Below the pieces are notes generated by a model. It saw only the letters and a program-made list of their open reading frames with translations. It did no database searches and had not been told where the DNA came from. A program made the position numbers and the translations under genes. Below are positions 7,341-16,992 of a DNA stretch of 64,000 nt, piece by piece. The DNA comes from Methylobacterium sp. J-048. GTDB taxonomy: Bacteria > Pseudomonadota > Alphaproteobacteria > Rhizobiales > Beijerinckiaceae. Position 1 is the stretch's first letter; the number at the start of each line of letters is the position of its first letter. Where the stretch lies: assembly GCF_022829515.1 (NCBI RefSeq), contig NZ_JAKSYL010000153.1, positions 38,950 to 102,949 of the forward strand, given 5' to 3'.

Positions 7341-7934
7341 ATGCGCAGGCCAGACCAGCTTGCCCTGACGGACACCGCCTCCGGGCGCGTGTCGATGCCG
7401 TTCCTGCCGACTTTGGTGGTGGTGGCGATGCTGGGCGTCGCCTCGCTCTACTGTCCGTCCTCGCAACCGACGCCGCCGGAGGCCCACGCCGCTCTGAGCG
7501 TGCCCGAGGCGCCCTCGCCCACCGCCTTCGTCAAGGACGCGCCGGTCACGGCTCCGGTCCGCCGCCCAGCGGCCCTGGCCTTTGCCGAAGCCTATCCGCT
7601 CAGCCCGCCCGCCGCTTCGCCGCCTGCCCGGCCGACGCTCGCCGGGCGTGCGGGTCCGCACATCGCGGCCGTGGGCCGGCACCCGTGCCCGGGTCGCCGC
7701 TGCCCGGAGACGCCGCAACGCGTGACCGATCCCCTTGCCGCCGGCCGCGCCGAGACGGCCGAGTCCGACGAGGCCGGGCTGTTGCCGCCGGCCGCGCTGC
7801 CGTTTGCCGCGTCGGTGGTCGAGACGCTGGCGCCTGCCGCCCGCGCCGTCGGCGATGCGGCCAGCCTGATGCGCGATGGCGCGGCGGCCGTGCAGGGTTC
7901 CGTCGCCCTGGTGGTGGCCGACTGCCTGCGCTGA
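7341..7934 (+). CDS. Hypothetical membrane-anchored protein, Pro/Ala-rich
   Basis: 197 aa from ATG 7341 (the frame is open further upstream). Residues about 18-38 (MPFLPTLVVVAMLGVASLYC) form one hydrophobic segment, either a signal anchor or a membrane helix. The remainder is Pro/Ala-rich and low in complexity, with a CPGRRC pair. No family was recognised. It is divergent from nasT and 125 bp before the GH15 gene. Support is the plausible membrane segment and the length; the low-complexity remainder makes it less certain. Confidence 0.5.
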   Translation: MRRPDQLALTDTASGRVSMPFLPTLVVVAMLGVASLYCPSSQPTPPEAHAALSVPEAPSPTAFVKDAPVTAPVRRPAALAFAEAYPLSPPAASPPARPTLAGRAGPHIAAVGRHPCPGRRCPETPQRVTDPLAAGRAETAESDEAGLLPPAALPFAASVVETLAPAARAVGDAASLMRDGAAAVQGSVALVVADCLR

Positions 7935-8059
7935 GCCGCCCACCGCGATCCGGCATCGCACCTGGTCGGGACTAGCGCCCCCTGGACCTCGCAACCGGGC
8001 GTCCTAGGTGCGTTGCAGCGGATGGCCGGGGCACCTGGCCTCGCCGGAGCCGGGGCCGA

Positions 8060-9949
8060 ATGGCTGCACGCATCGAGGATTACGCGCTGGTCGGCGATTG
8101 CCGCAGCGCCGCGTTGATCAGCCGGCAGGGCAGCGTCGATTGGCTGTGCTGGCCGCGCTTCGACGCCGCCGCGCTGTTCACGAGCCTGCTCGGCACCGAG
8201 GCGCACGGCTTCTGGAAGATCTTCCCCGAAGCCGAACACGTCGAGACCAGCTGGGCCTACCGCCCGGGAAGCCTGGTGCTGGAGACCCGGCACAAGACCC
8301 GGCTGGGCGAGGTCCTGGTCACGGATTTCATGCCGGTCGGCGACGGTTCGCATCTGGTGCGCTTGGTCGAGGGCGTGCACGGGCGGGTCGCCATGCGGAT
8401 GGAGATGGCGGTCCGGTTCGATTACGGCTCTGCGGTGCCGTGGGTCTCGCGCTCGGAGCTGGGCGACCTGCGCGCCGTCTCCGGGCCGCACAAGGTCGTG
8501 CTGCGCACCGATGTCCACCTGAAGGGCTCGGACACGCAGACGACGGTGTCCGAGTTCACCGTCCATGCCGGCGAGCGCCACCGATTCGTGTTGAGCTACG
8601 GTGCCTCGCACGAGGACGATCCGACCTCGCTCGAGCCGCGCAAGAGCCTCGAGGAAACCGACCAATCCTGGCGCGAATGGTCGGCGCGCTGTGCCGGCGG
8701 CACGGCCTGGGACCGGATGCTGCAGCGTTCGCTCCTGACCCTGAAGGCGCTGATCTACGAACCCACCGGCGGCATCGTCGCCGCGCCGACCGCCTCCCTG
8801 CCCGAGGGGCTCGGCGGCGCGCGCAACTGGGATTACCGCTTCTGCTGGCTGCGCGACTCGACCCTGACTCTCATCGCCCTGATGGATGCCGGCTATATCG
8901 ACGAGGCGCGCAACTGGCTGGGCTGGCTGCTGCGCGCGGTGGCAGGCAACCCGGAACAGGCGCATATCCTCTACGGCATCGGCGGCGAGCGCCTGCTGCC
9001 GGAGATCGAGCTCGACTGGCTGCCCGGCTACGAGAACTCGAAGCCGGTGCGGATCGGCAACGCCGCGGCCTCGCAGTTCCAGATCGACGTCTACGGCGAA
9101 TTGTTCGACGCGCTCTACCAGGCCCATGCCCGCGGCCTGCCGGTGAGCAAGGACGGCCTGCGGGTCGGGCTGGCGATCCTCGGCCACCTGGAAACGGCAT
9201 GGCGCAAACCCGACGAGGGCATCTGGGAGGTGCGCGGCGGCTCGCGCCACTTCACCCATTCGAAGGTGATGGCCTGGGTCGCGTTCGACCGGGCCTTGCG
9301 CATGCACGCGATGCACGAATCCGGCGCCACCGAGGAGCAGGCCGTGCGCTGGCGCGTCCTCCGGGACGAGATCCACGCGGAGGTCTGCGCCAAGGGCTTC
9401 GATCCCGACCTCAACAGCTTCGTCCAGTCCTACGGATCGAAGGCGCTGGACGCGAGCCTGCTGCTCATCGCCCATACCGGCTTCCTGCCGCAGGACGATC
9501 CCCGGGTGGTCGGCACCGTCGAGGCGATCGGCAAAGGACTGATGCGCAACGGCTTCATCCTCCGCTACGAGACCGAGGGCCAGACCACCGACGGCCTGTC
9601 CGGCAACGAGGGCGCCTTCCTGCCCTGTACGTTCTGGTACGCCGACAACCTGATCGGCCTCGGCCGCCGGGACGAGGCCCGGGCGATCATCGAGCGCCTG
9701 ATCGGCATCTGCACCGATCTCGGCCTCGTCAGCGAGGAATACGATGTGCAAGCCAAGCGTCTTGTGGGTAACTTCCCCCAGGCGTTCACCCATGTCGCGC
9801 TCGTCAACACGCTCCTCAGCTATACGCGCGGCGAAGGGCCGGCGGATCGGCAGGGTGGTAAGGCCAACGGAGCCCCTCCCGCCGTCCTTCGGCAGCGTGA
9901 AGCCGACAAGCGGCACGCAAGAGGCGAACTGGAAGACGCGACATCATGA
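8060..9949 (+). CDS. Glycoside hydrolase family 15 protein (glucoamylase/trehalase-like)
   Basis: 629 aa, the usual size for bacterial GH15 proteins with an N-terminal beta-sandwich and a C-terminal alpha/alpha barrel. The start MAARIEDYALVGDC and the barrel motifs WDYRFCWLRDS (near 257), GIWEVRGGSRHF (candidate acid Glu390) and NEGAFLPCTFW (candidate base Glu517) are typical. No signal peptide is seen, so it acts in the cytoplasm. It overlaps tkt by 4 bp (ATGA) and so belongs to the pentose-phosphate operon. Cytoplasmic bacterial members include trehalases as well as glucoamylase-like enzymes; the substrate cannot be read from sequence. The last 40 residues are polar and variable. Confidence 0.88.
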   Translation: MAARIEDYALVGDCRSAALISRQGSVDWLCWPRFDAAALFTSLLGTEAHGFWKIFPEAEHVETSWAYRPGSLVLETRHKTRLGEVLVTDFMPVGDGSHLVRLVEGVHGRVAMRMEMAVRFDYGSAVPWVSRSELGDLRAVSGPHKVVLRTDVHLKGSDTQTTVSEFTVHAGERHRFVLSYGASHEDDPTSLEPRKSLEETDQSWREWSARCAGGTAWDRMLQRSLLTLKALIYEPTGGIVAAPTASLPEGLGGARNWDYRFCWLRDSTLTLIALMDAGYIDEARNWLGWLLRAVAGNPEQAHILYGIGGERLLPEIELDWLPGYENSKPVRIGNAAASQFQIDVYGELFDALYQAHARGLPVSKDGLRVGLAILGHLETAWRKPDEGIWEVRGGSRHFTHSKVMAWVAFDRALRMHAMHESGATEEQAVRWRVLRDEIHAEVCAKGFDPDLNSFVQSYGSKALDASLLLIAHTGFLPQDDPRVVGTVEAIGKGLMRNGFILRYETEGQTTDGLSGNEGAFLPCTFWYADNLIGLGRRDEARAIIERLIGICTDLGLVSEEYDVQAKRLVGNFPQAFTHVALVNTLLSYTRGEGPADRQGGKANGAPPAVLRQREADKRHARGELEDATS

Positions 9950-12021
9950 GCGGCGCTGACACTCCCGCCAAGGCGGGCTTCGCTGAGATCGATACGCTCA
10001 GCATCAACACCATCCGGACGCTCGCGATCGACGCGGTGCAGAAGGCCAATTCCGGCCATGCCGGCGCGCCGATGGCCCTGGCCCCGGTCGCCTACACGTT
10101 GTGGAACCACTACCTCCGCTACGATCCGGCCCATCCGCACTGGCCGAACCGCGACCGGTTCGTGCTGTCCTGCGGCCATGCGTCGATGCTGCTCTACGCG
10201 CTGCTGCACCTCGCCAACGTCGCCGAGGGCGACGGCGGCAATGCGCCGGCGGTGACGCTCGAAGACATCAAGAAATTCCGGCAGCTCGACAGCCGGACCC
10301 CGGGGCATCCCGAGTACCATTTCACCACCGGCGTCGAGACCACCACCGGCCCCCTCGGCCAGGGCGTGGCCAACTCGGTCGGCATGGCGATTGGCGGCCG
10401 ATTCCTCGGCGCGCGTCTTAACCGGCCCGAGCTGCCGCTGTTCGACTACAACGTCTACGCGATCTGCTCGGACGGCGACCTGATGGAAGGCGTGGCCTCC
10501 GAGGCCGCCTCGCTGGCCGGCCATCTGCGGCTCGGCAACCTCTGCTGGATCTACGACGACAACACCGTCACCATCGAGGGCCACACCGAACTCGCCTTCG
10601 GCGAAGAGGTCGCGACCCGGTTCCTCGCCTATGGCTGGCAGGTGCTGCGGGTGGCCGACGCCAACGACCTGCAGGCGCTGGCTGGCTCGCTCGAGACCTT
10701 CCTCGCCACCAACGACCGGCCGACCCTGATCGTCGTGAAGTCGGTGATCGGCTACGGCGCGCCGAAGAAGCAGGGCACCTCGAAGGCGCATTCGGACGCG
10801 CTGGGCGAGGACGAGGTCAAGGGCGCCAAGCGCGCCTATGGCTGGCCCGAGGACGCGCAGTTCCTGGTCCCGGACGGCGTGCACGAGAACTTCCGCGATG
10901 GCATCGGCCAGCGCGGCGCTGCCCTGTACGATTCCTGGCAGGACCTGCTCGCCAAGGCCCGGGCGGCCGATGCCGACCACGCCGAGGATCTCGCCGCCCT
11001 GCTGGAAGGGCGCCTGCCCGACGGCTGGGACAAGGACATCCCGGTCTTCGAGCCCGACGCCAAGGGCATCGCGACCCGGGAATCCTCCGGCAAGGTGCTC
11101 AACGCCATCGCGCAGCACGTGCCGTTCATGCTCGGCGGCTCGGCCGATCTGGCGCCGTCCAACAAGTCGAACCTCACCTTCGAGGGGGCGGGCTCGCTCG
11201 GGCCGTTCTCGCCGGGCGGCCGCAACCTGCATTTCGGCGTGCGCGAGCATGCGATGGGCTCGATCGTGAACGGTCTCGGCCTGTCGGGCCTGCGGGCCTA
11301 CGGCGCGACCTTCCTGGTGTTTGCCGACTACATGCGCCCGCCGATCCGGCTCGCCTCGCTGATGGAGCTGCCGATCTTCCACATCTTCACCCACGATTCG
11401 ATCGGCGTGGGCGAGGATGGGCCGACCCACCAGCCGGTGGAGCAGCTGCTGTCGCTCCGCTGCATCCCGGGCCTCGTCACCCTGCGCCCGGCCGACGCCA
11501 ACGAGGTTGCCGAGGCCTACCGGGTGATCTTCTCGCTGAAGGATCAGCCGTCCGTGCTGGCCCTCTCCCGCCAGCCGCTGCCGACCCTCGACCGCACCAA
11601 GTACGGCGCGGCCGCCGGCACCGCCAAGGGCGCCTACATCCTGGGCGATTGCGACGGCACCCCGGAGGTGATCCTGATCGGCACCGGGTCCGAGGTACAG
11701 CTCTGCGTCGGCGCCTACGAGGCGCTGAAGGCCGAGGGCGTGAAGGCCCGGGTGGTCTCGATGCCGTCCTGGGATCTGTTCGAGCGGCAGGACGAGGCCT
11801 ACCGGCATTCGGTCCTGCCCCCCGCCGTCAAGGCACGCGTCACCGTCGAGCAGGGCAGCATGATCGGCTGGGATCGCTACGCCGGCACCGAGGGCACGGT
11901 GATCGGCATGGACACCTTCGGCGCCTCCGCCCCGATCAAGGATCTCCAGACCAAGTTCGGCTTTACCCCCGACAAGGTGCTGGAAGCCGCCCGGGCGCAG
12001 CTCGCCAAGCACAAGCGATAA
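9946..12021 (+). CDS. tkt: Transketolase
   Basis: 691 aa, full length. It shows the thiamine-diphosphate/metal site SDGDLMEG (175-182) with DDN at 204-206, the N-terminal GHAGAPMALAP segment (38-47), and the C-terminal domain starting near 575. It transfers two-carbon ketol units between sugar phosphates in the pentose phosphate pathway. Translationally coupled to the GH15 gene, and followed by tal-pgi after a palindromic repeat. A methylotroph using the serine cycle would use it mainly for interconversion of pentoses. Confidence 0.95.
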   Translation: MSGADTPAKAGFAEIDTLSINTIRTLAIDAVQKANSGHAGAPMALAPVAYTLWNHYLRYDPAHPHWPNRDRFVLSCGHASMLLYALLHLANVAEGDGGNAPAVTLEDIKKFRQLDSRTPGHPEYHFTTGVETTTGPLGQGVANSVGMAIGGRFLGARLNRPELPLFDYNVYAICSDGDLMEGVASEAASLAGHLRLGNLCWIYDDNTVTIEGHTELAFGEEVATRFLAYGWQVLRVADANDLQALAGSLETFLATNDRPTLIVVKSVIGYGAPKKQGTSKAHSDALGEDEVKGAKRAYGWPEDAQFLVPDGVHENFRDGIGQRGAALYDSWQDLLAKARAADADHAEDLAALLEGRLPDGWDKDIPVFEPDAKGIATRESSGKVLNAIAQHVPFMLGGSADLAPSNKSNLTFEGAGSLGPFSPGGRNLHFGVREHAMGSIVNGLGLSGLRAYGATFLVFADYMRPPIRLASLMELPIFHIFTHDSIGVGEDGPTHQPVEQLLSLRCIPGLVTLRPADANEVAEAYRVIFSLKDQPSVLALSRQPLPTLDRTKYGAAAGTAKGAYILGDCDGTPEVILIGTGSEVQLCVGAYEALKAEGVKARVVSMPSWDLFERQDEAYRHSVLPPAVKARVTVEQGSMIGWDRYAGTEGTVIGMDTFGASAPIKDLQTKFGFTPDKVLEAARAQLAKHKR

Positions 12022-12028
12022 AGCGTGT

Positions 12029-12137
12029 CCCCTCCCCCTTGCGGGGAGGGGCCAGGGGTGGGGGTGGTTCAGAAGGAACCGCCGAGCCTCATCCGGCACC
12101 ACCCCCACCTCCAACTTCTCCCCGCAAGGGGGAGGAG
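12029..12137. repeat. Palindromic intergenic repeat, copy A (between tkt and tal-pgi)
   Basis: About 107 bp with imperfectly complementary ends (CCTCCCCCTTGCGGGGAGG at the left, CCCCGCAAGGGGGAGG at the right) and a GGGGTGGGGGTGG/CACCACCCCCACC inner pair around an asymmetric centre. Copy B at 15030 matches it in reverse orientation, including the centre, with only scattered mismatches. A dispersed non-coding element. As RNA it would form a long hairpin in the tkt/tal-pgi transcript. Confidence 0.85.
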
Positions 12138-12172
12138 AGCAGGGCGTGATCAGGGAAGGACGAGGAACCGAC

Positions 12173-15019
12173 ATGAACGCGCTCAAGGCCCTGCACGACG
12201 AACAGGATCAGGCGGTTTGGCTGGACTTCGTGGCCCGGGGCTTCGTCCAGAAGGGTGAGCTGAAGCGCCTCGTCGAGGCGGACGGCCTGCGCGGGGTCAC
12301 GTCCAACCCGTCGATCTTCGAGAAGGCGATCGGCCATTCGGACGAGTACGATGCCAGCCTGAAGGCCGTTCAGGAGACCGGCGACAGCCGCGTGATCGAC
12401 CTCTACGAGGGCCTGGCCATCGCCGACATCCAGGCGGCCGCCGACGTGCTTCGCCCGGTCTACGAGGCGAGCGACGGCGCGGACGGCTACGTCAGCCTCG
12501 AAGTGTCGCCCTACCTGGCGCTCGACATCGAGGCGACGCTCCACGAGGCAAGGCGCCTGCACAAGGCGGTTGCCCGCGACAACCTGATGGTGAAGGTGCC
12601 GGCCACCCCCGAGGGCATCCCGGCGATCCGCCAGCTCACGGCCGAGGGCATCTCGATCAACGTGACGCTCCTGTTCTCGCAGGAGGCCTACGAGGCGGTG
12701 GCCCGCGCCTTCATCGACGGGCTCGACGAACGGGCCAAGGCCGGCCACGACGTGTCGAAGGTCGCGAGCGTCGCGAGCTTCTTCATCAGCCGGATCGACG
12801 TGCTGGTCGACAAGCTGCTCGACGAGAAGATCGCCCAGGCCAACGACCCCGACGAGAAGGCGGCGCTCGGCCAGCTCAAGGGCAAGGTCGCGATCGCCAA
12901 CGCCAAGCTGGCTTACCAGCGCTACCGCAAGATTTTTTCTGAGGCGAAGTGGACGGCCCTGGCCGAGAAGGGCGCCAAGGCGCAGCGGCTGCTCTGGGCC
13001 TCCACGGGGGTGAAGAACAAGGCCTATTCCGACGTGCTCTATGTCGAGGAGCTGATCGGGCCGAACACCGTCAACACCATGCCGCCCGCGACCATGGACG
13101 CGTTCCGCGACCACGGCACAGTGCGGGCGACGATCGAGGAGGACGTGCCGGGCGCCGAGGCCGTCATGGCCCGCCTCGCCCGCGCCGGCATCGACATCGA
13201 GACGGTCGCCGAGCAGCTGGTGAAGGAGGGCGTGCAGCTCTTCATCGACGCCGCCGACAACCTGCTCGGCGCGGTCGCCGGCAAGCGCGCCGCGCTGCTG
13301 GGCCAGCGCCTCGACGGCCAGAGCCTGGTGATGGACGACAGCCTCGCCGCGGAGGCGAAGAAGACCGTCGAGGCCTGGCGGGCGAGCGGCGCCATCCGCC
13401 GCCTCTGGGCCGGAGACGCAACCGTCTGGTCCGGCCACGACGAGGCGAGCTGGCTCGGCTGGCTGCACATCGTCGAGGAGGAACTCGAGAAGGCCGCCGA
13501 CTACGCTGCCTTCTCCGACTGGGTGAAGCAGCAGGGCTTCACCGATGCGGTGGTACTGGGCATGGGCGGCTCCAGCCTGGGACCCGAGGTGCTGAGCCTG
13601 ACCTACGGCCAGCGCGAGGGATTTCCGAAGCTCCAGATCCTCGATTCGACCCATCCGGATCAGGTGCGTGCCCTGGAGGCGAGCATCGATCTCGGCCGGA
13701 CCCTGTTCATCGTCTCGTCCAAGTCCGGCTCGACACTGGAGCCGAACGTTTTTCGCGACTACTTCCTGGGGCGGGTCAAGGAGACGCTGGGCGACCGGGC
13801 GGGCGATCACTTCGTCGCCGTGACCGACCCGGGCTCGGACATGGAGCGCGCCGCGCAATCCGACCGGTTCAAAAAAATCTTCTACGGCGTGAAGCAGATC
13901 GGCGGGCGCTACTCGGTGCTGTCGGCCTTCGGGCTGGTGCCGGCCGCGGCCCTCGGCCTCGACGTGAAGGCGCTGCTGGAGACGGCCCGGATCATGGTCC
14001 GATCCTGCGGGCCGGTGGTGCCGCCCGCCCAGAACCCTGGCGTGCTGCTCGGCACCGCCATGGGCGCGGCGGGACTCGCCGGCCGCGACAAGGTCACGAT
14101 CATCGCCTCGCCGGGCATCGACAGCTTCGGCGCCTGGGCCGAGCAGCTCATCGCCGAATCGACCGGCAAGCAGGGCAAGGGCTTGGTGCCGGTGGACGGC
14201 GAACCGGTGAGCGTCCCGGCGGTCTACGGCCGCGACCGGTTCTTCATCTATCTCCGCCTCGACGGACATGCCGAGGAGGCGCAGGACGAAGCCCTGCGCG
14301 CTTTGGAACGCGACGGCCACCCGATCGCCCGCATTTCCCTCGATTCGGTCGAGCAGCTGCCGCAGGAATTCTACCGCCTGGAGATGGCCACCGCGGTGGC
14401 CGGCGCGGTGCTCGGCATCAATCCGTTCGACCAGCCCGATGTCGAGGCCAGCAAGATCGAGACGAAAAAGCTGTTCTCGGAGGCCGAGCGCGACGGCGCC
14501 CTCCCCGCGGAGACGCCGCTGTTCGAGGACGAGTCCATCGCCCTCTACGCCGACCCGAAGAACGCCGAGGCCCTGCCCCAGGCGTCCGACGGCCTGGAGG
14601 CGGCGCTCAAGGCGCAGGTCGCCCGGCTGAAGGACGGCGATTATCTCGGGCTGCTGGCCTATGTCCCGCGCGACCCGAAGGCCGCCGGGATCCTGCAAGA
14701 GGCGCGGATCGCCGTGCGCGACGCCCGCAAGGTCGCGACCTGCCTGGAATTCGGGCCGCGGTTCCTGCACTCCACCGGCCAGGCCTACAAGGGCGGCCCG
14801 GATACCGGCGTGTTCCTGCAGATCACCTCGGCGCCGACCGAGGACCTGCCGATCCCCGGCCGGACCCTCGGCTTCGCCACCGTGGTGGCCGCCCAGGCCC
14901 GGGGCGACTTTGCGGTGCTGGCCGAGCGCGGCCGCCGGGCGCTCCGGGTCCACATCAAGGGCGACCTCGACGCCGGGCTGAAGCGGATCGCGGCGGCGTT
15001 GAAGGCGGCCGTGGCTTAG
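12173..15019 (+). CDS. tal-pgi: Bifunctional transaldolase / glucose-6-phosphate isomerase
   Basis: 948 aa from ATG 12173, chosen because GAGGA lies 8-12 bases upstream; the longer frame from 12146 adds nine residues with no ribosome site. Residues 1 to about 365 are a transaldolase: SNPSIFEKAI (44-53) and the Schiff-base Lys141 in MVKVPAT. From about 385 it is a phosphoglucose isomerase: MGGSSLGPEV, SKSGSTLEP and GGRYSVLSAFG. The fusion joins two non-adjacent steps sharing the fructose-6-phosphate pool. This fused form is known in some alphaproteobacteria and other bacteria. It is flanked by inverted copies of a palindromic repeat. Confidence 0.93.
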   Translation: MNALKALHDEQDQAVWLDFVARGFVQKGELKRLVEADGLRGVTSNPSIFEKAIGHSDEYDASLKAVQETGDSRVIDLYEGLAIADIQAAADVLRPVYEASDGADGYVSLEVSPYLALDIEATLHEARRLHKAVARDNLMVKVPATPEGIPAIRQLTAEGISINVTLLFSQEAYEAVARAFIDGLDERAKAGHDVSKVASVASFFISRIDVLVDKLLDEKIAQANDPDEKAALGQLKGKVAIANAKLAYQRYRKIFSEAKWTALAEKGAKAQRLLWASTGVKNKAYSDVLYVEELIGPNTVNTMPPATMDAFRDHGTVRATIEEDVPGAEAVMARLARAGIDIETVAEQLVKEGVQLFIDAADNLLGAVAGKRAALLGQRLDGQSLVMDDSLAAEAKKTVEAWRASGAIRRLWAGDATVWSGHDEASWLGWLHIVEEELEKAADYAAFSDWVKQQGFTDAVVLGMGGSSLGPEVLSLTYGQREGFPKLQILDSTHPDQVRALEASIDLGRTLFIVSSKSGSTLEPNVFRDYFLGRVKETLGDRAGDHFVAVTDPGSDMERAAQSDRFKKIFYGVKQIGGRYSVLSAFGLVPAAALGLDVKALLETARIMVRSCGPVVPPAQNPGVLLGTAMGAAGLAGRDKVTIIASPGIDSFGAWAEQLIAESTGKQGKGLVPVDGEPVSVPAVYGRDRFFIYLRLDGHAEEAQDEALRALERDGHPIARISLDSVEQLPQEFYRLEMATAVAGAVLGINPFDQPDVEASKIETKKLFSEAERDGALPAETPLFEDESIALYADPKNAEALPQASDGLEAALKAQVARLKDGDYLGLLAYVPRDPKAAGILQEARIAVRDARKVATCLEFGPRFLHSTGQAYKGGPDTGVFLQITSAPTEDLPIPGRTLGFATVVAAQARGDFAVLAERGRRALRVHIKGDLDAGLKRIAAALKAAVA

Positions 15020-15029
15020 GCGCCGGCTC

Positions 15030-15137
15030 TCTCCTCCCCTTGCGGGGAGGAGCCGGAGGTGGGGGTGCTTCCGGATGATGCTCAGCGGTCCCGTCTGAAC
15101 CACCCCCACCCCTGACCCCTCCCCGCAAGGGGGAGGG
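15030..15137. repeat. Palindromic intergenic repeat, copy B (between tal-pgi and gnd)
   Basis: Reverse-oriented copy of the element at 12029-12137. Its reverse complement shares the ends CCCTCCCCCTTGCGGGGAGG and the asymmetric centre (GTTCAGA.GG.ACCGC.GAGC), with about a dozen differences. With copy A it forms a pair of inverted repeats around tal-pgi. It ends 23 bases before the gnd start. Confidence 0.85.
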
Positions 15138-15160
15138 AAAATCCCGAGGAGATGACGGCA

Positions 15161-16141
15161 ATGCAACTCGGCATGATCGGCCTCGGCCGGATGGGCGGCA
15201 ACATCGTCCGGCGCCTGCTGCGCGATGGGCACACGGCCGTGGTGTTCGATCAGAACCCGGCGGCGGTGGCCGGGCTGGTGGAGGCCGGCGCGGTCGGCGC
15301 TTCGAGCCTGGAAGATCTGGTCTCGAAGCTGGAGGTGCCGCGCGCCGCTTGGGTGATGCTGCCGGCGGGCGCCATCACCGAGGAGGCGGTCGAGACGCTG
15401 GCCGGCCTGATGCAGGCGGGCGACTGCGTCATCGACGGCGGCAACTCGTTCTACGGCGACGACGTCCGCCGGGGCATCGCGCTGAAGGCCAAGGGCCTGC
15501 ACTACGTCGATGTCGGCACATCGGGCGGCGTCTGGGGGCTGGAGCGCGGCTACTGCATGATGATCGGCGGCGACACAGAGACCGTCGACCGCCTCGACCC
15601 GATCTTCAAGACCCTGGCGCCCGGCATCGGCGACATCCCGAAAACGCCGAACCGCGAGGGCCGCGACCCCCGCGCCGAGCAGGGCTACATCCATGCCGGG
15701 CCGACCGGCGCGGGCCATTTCGTCAAGATGATCCATAACGGCATCGAGTACGGCCTGATGCAGGCCTATGCCGAGGGTTTTGACATCCTGCGCCACGCCA
15801 ATTCCGAATCGCTCCCGGCCGCGCGGCGCTTCGATCTCAACATGGGCGACATCGCCGAGGTCTGGCGGCGAGGCAGCGTCGTCTCCTCCTGGCTGCTCGA
15901 CCTGACCGCCCAGGCGCTGGCCGGCGACGAGAACCTCGAGGATTTCTCCGGTTACGTCGAGGATTCGGGCGAGGGCCGCTGGACGATCAACGCGGCCATC
16001 GAGGAGAGCGTGCCGGCCACCGTCCTGTCCAACGCCCTGTACCGCCGCTTCCGCTCCCGCGAGCAGGAGAGCTACGCCGACAAGCTGCTCTCGGCCATGC
16101 GCAAGGGGTTCGGCGGGCACCAGGAGCCGAAGAAGTCCTGA
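15161..16141 (+). CDS. gnd: 6-phosphogluconate dehydrogenase (short, GndA/YqeC-type)
   Basis: 326 aa from ATG 15161. An ATG nine bases earlier (15152) directly abuts GAGGAG; the later ATG has the proper 9-base spacing and gives the canonical start [12 protein letters not shown]. Nucleotide-binding GLGRMG at 7-12; catalytic Lys189 and Asn193 in HFVKMIHN; substrate segment [10 protein letters not shown] near 117-126. At about 330 residues it belongs to the short, often NAD-preferring class rather than the 470-residue NADP enzyme. It decarboxylates 6-phosphogluconate to ribulose 5-phosphate. pgl follows 11 bp later. Confidence 0.92.
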   Translation: MQLGMIGLGRMGGNIVRRLLRDGHTAVVFDQNPAAVAGLVEAGAVGASSLEDLVSKLEVPRAAWVMLPAGAITEEAVETLAGLMQAGDCVIDGGNSFYGDDVRRGIALKAKGLHYVDVGTSGGVWGLERGYCMMIGGDTETVDRLDPIFKTLAPGIGDIPKTPNREGRDPRAEQGYIHAGPTGAGHFVKMIHNGIEYGLMQAYAEGFDILRHANSESLPAARRFDLNMGDIAEVWRRGSVVSSWLLDLTAQALAGDENLEDFSGYVEDSGEGRWTINAAIEESVPATVLSNALYRRFRSREQESYADKLLSAMRKGFGGHQEPKKS

Positions 16142-16152
16142 GGTCCGGCCCC

Positions 16153-16878
16153 ATGAGCCTCCCCACCGGAACCCATGTCCTGCCCGACCCGCAGGCGGTC
16201 GCCCGCGAGGCGGCCGAGCGGCTGATCGTGGCCTGCGGCGAGACTGAATCCGAGCGGATCGCGATCGGCCTGTCCGGCGGCTCGACCCCGAAGGTCCTTT
16301 ACGGCCTGCTCGCCGGCCCGGACTACGCCTCCCGGGTGCCGTGGGAGCGGATCCACTGGTTCTTCGGCGACGACCGGGTGGTCCCCTGGGACGATGAACG
16401 CAGCAACGTCCGGATGGTCCGCGAGGCGTTCGGCCACGGCTCCCGGATCCCGTCGACGCACCTGCACTTCATCCCGTCCGACGCGGGCGCGGAGATCGGG
16501 GCCCGGGCCTACGAGCGCACCCTGCTCGACTTCTACGGCGCCGAGACCCTCGACCCCGCGCAGCCGCTGTTCGATCTGGCCCTGCTCGGCCTCGGCGAGG
16601 ACGGGCACACCGCCTCGCTGTTTCCCGGCAAGCCGGCGGTCGACGAGACCACGCGCCTGGTCGCCCCCGTGCCCGAGGCCGGCCTGGCGCCGTTCGTGCC
16701 GCGCATCACCCTGACGCTCCCGGCCCTGGCTTCCTCGCGGCACGTGCTGTTCCTGGTCACCGGCGCCGGCAAGCGCGAACCCCTGGCCCGGCTCGCCGCC
16801 GGGGAGGATCTGCCCGCGGGCCGGGTCACCAGCCTGGGTGATGTGGCCTGGCTGCTCGACGAGGCCGCCGCGCGGTGA
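16153..16878 (+). CDS. pgl: 6-phosphogluconolactonase (DevB/Pgl type)
   Basis: 241 aa. Sugar isomerase-like fold with LSGGSTPK near residues 40-47, FFGDDRVVP near 73-81 and the family signature [14 protein letters not shown] near 151-164. It hydrolyses 6-phosphogluconolactone to 6-phosphogluconate, the substrate of the preceding gnd product. Eleven bases separate the two genes, so they form the distal end of the tkt/tal-pgi/gnd/pgl run. No glucose-6-phosphate dehydrogenase gene is present in the window. Confidence 0.93.
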   Translation: MSLPTGTHVLPDPQAVAREAAERLIVACGETESERIAIGLSGGSTPKVLYGLLAGPDYASRVPWERIHWFFGDDRVVPWDDERSNVRMVREAFGHGSRIPSTHLHFIPSDAGAEIGARAYERTLLDFYGAETLDPAQPLFDLALLGLGEDGHTASLFPGKPAVDETTRLVAPVPEAGLAPFVPRITLTLPALASSRHVLFLVTGAGKREPLARLAAGEDLPAGRVTSLGDVAWLLDEAAAR

Positions 16879-16992
16879 AGTCCCGCGCGGGCCGTTACGG
16901 TCTGGCAAGGCGGTCGCGCTAGACCGGGTCGCCTGCCCCGCGGTCCGGATCCGCCCGCGGGGCGGCGGCGGTTCCATGCCACGAAGGGCCAG

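Noticed and set aside
12089..16120. Minus-strand open frame of 1343 codons
   Set aside because: It lies antisense to tal-pgi and gnd, crosses the palindromic repeats and has no domain.
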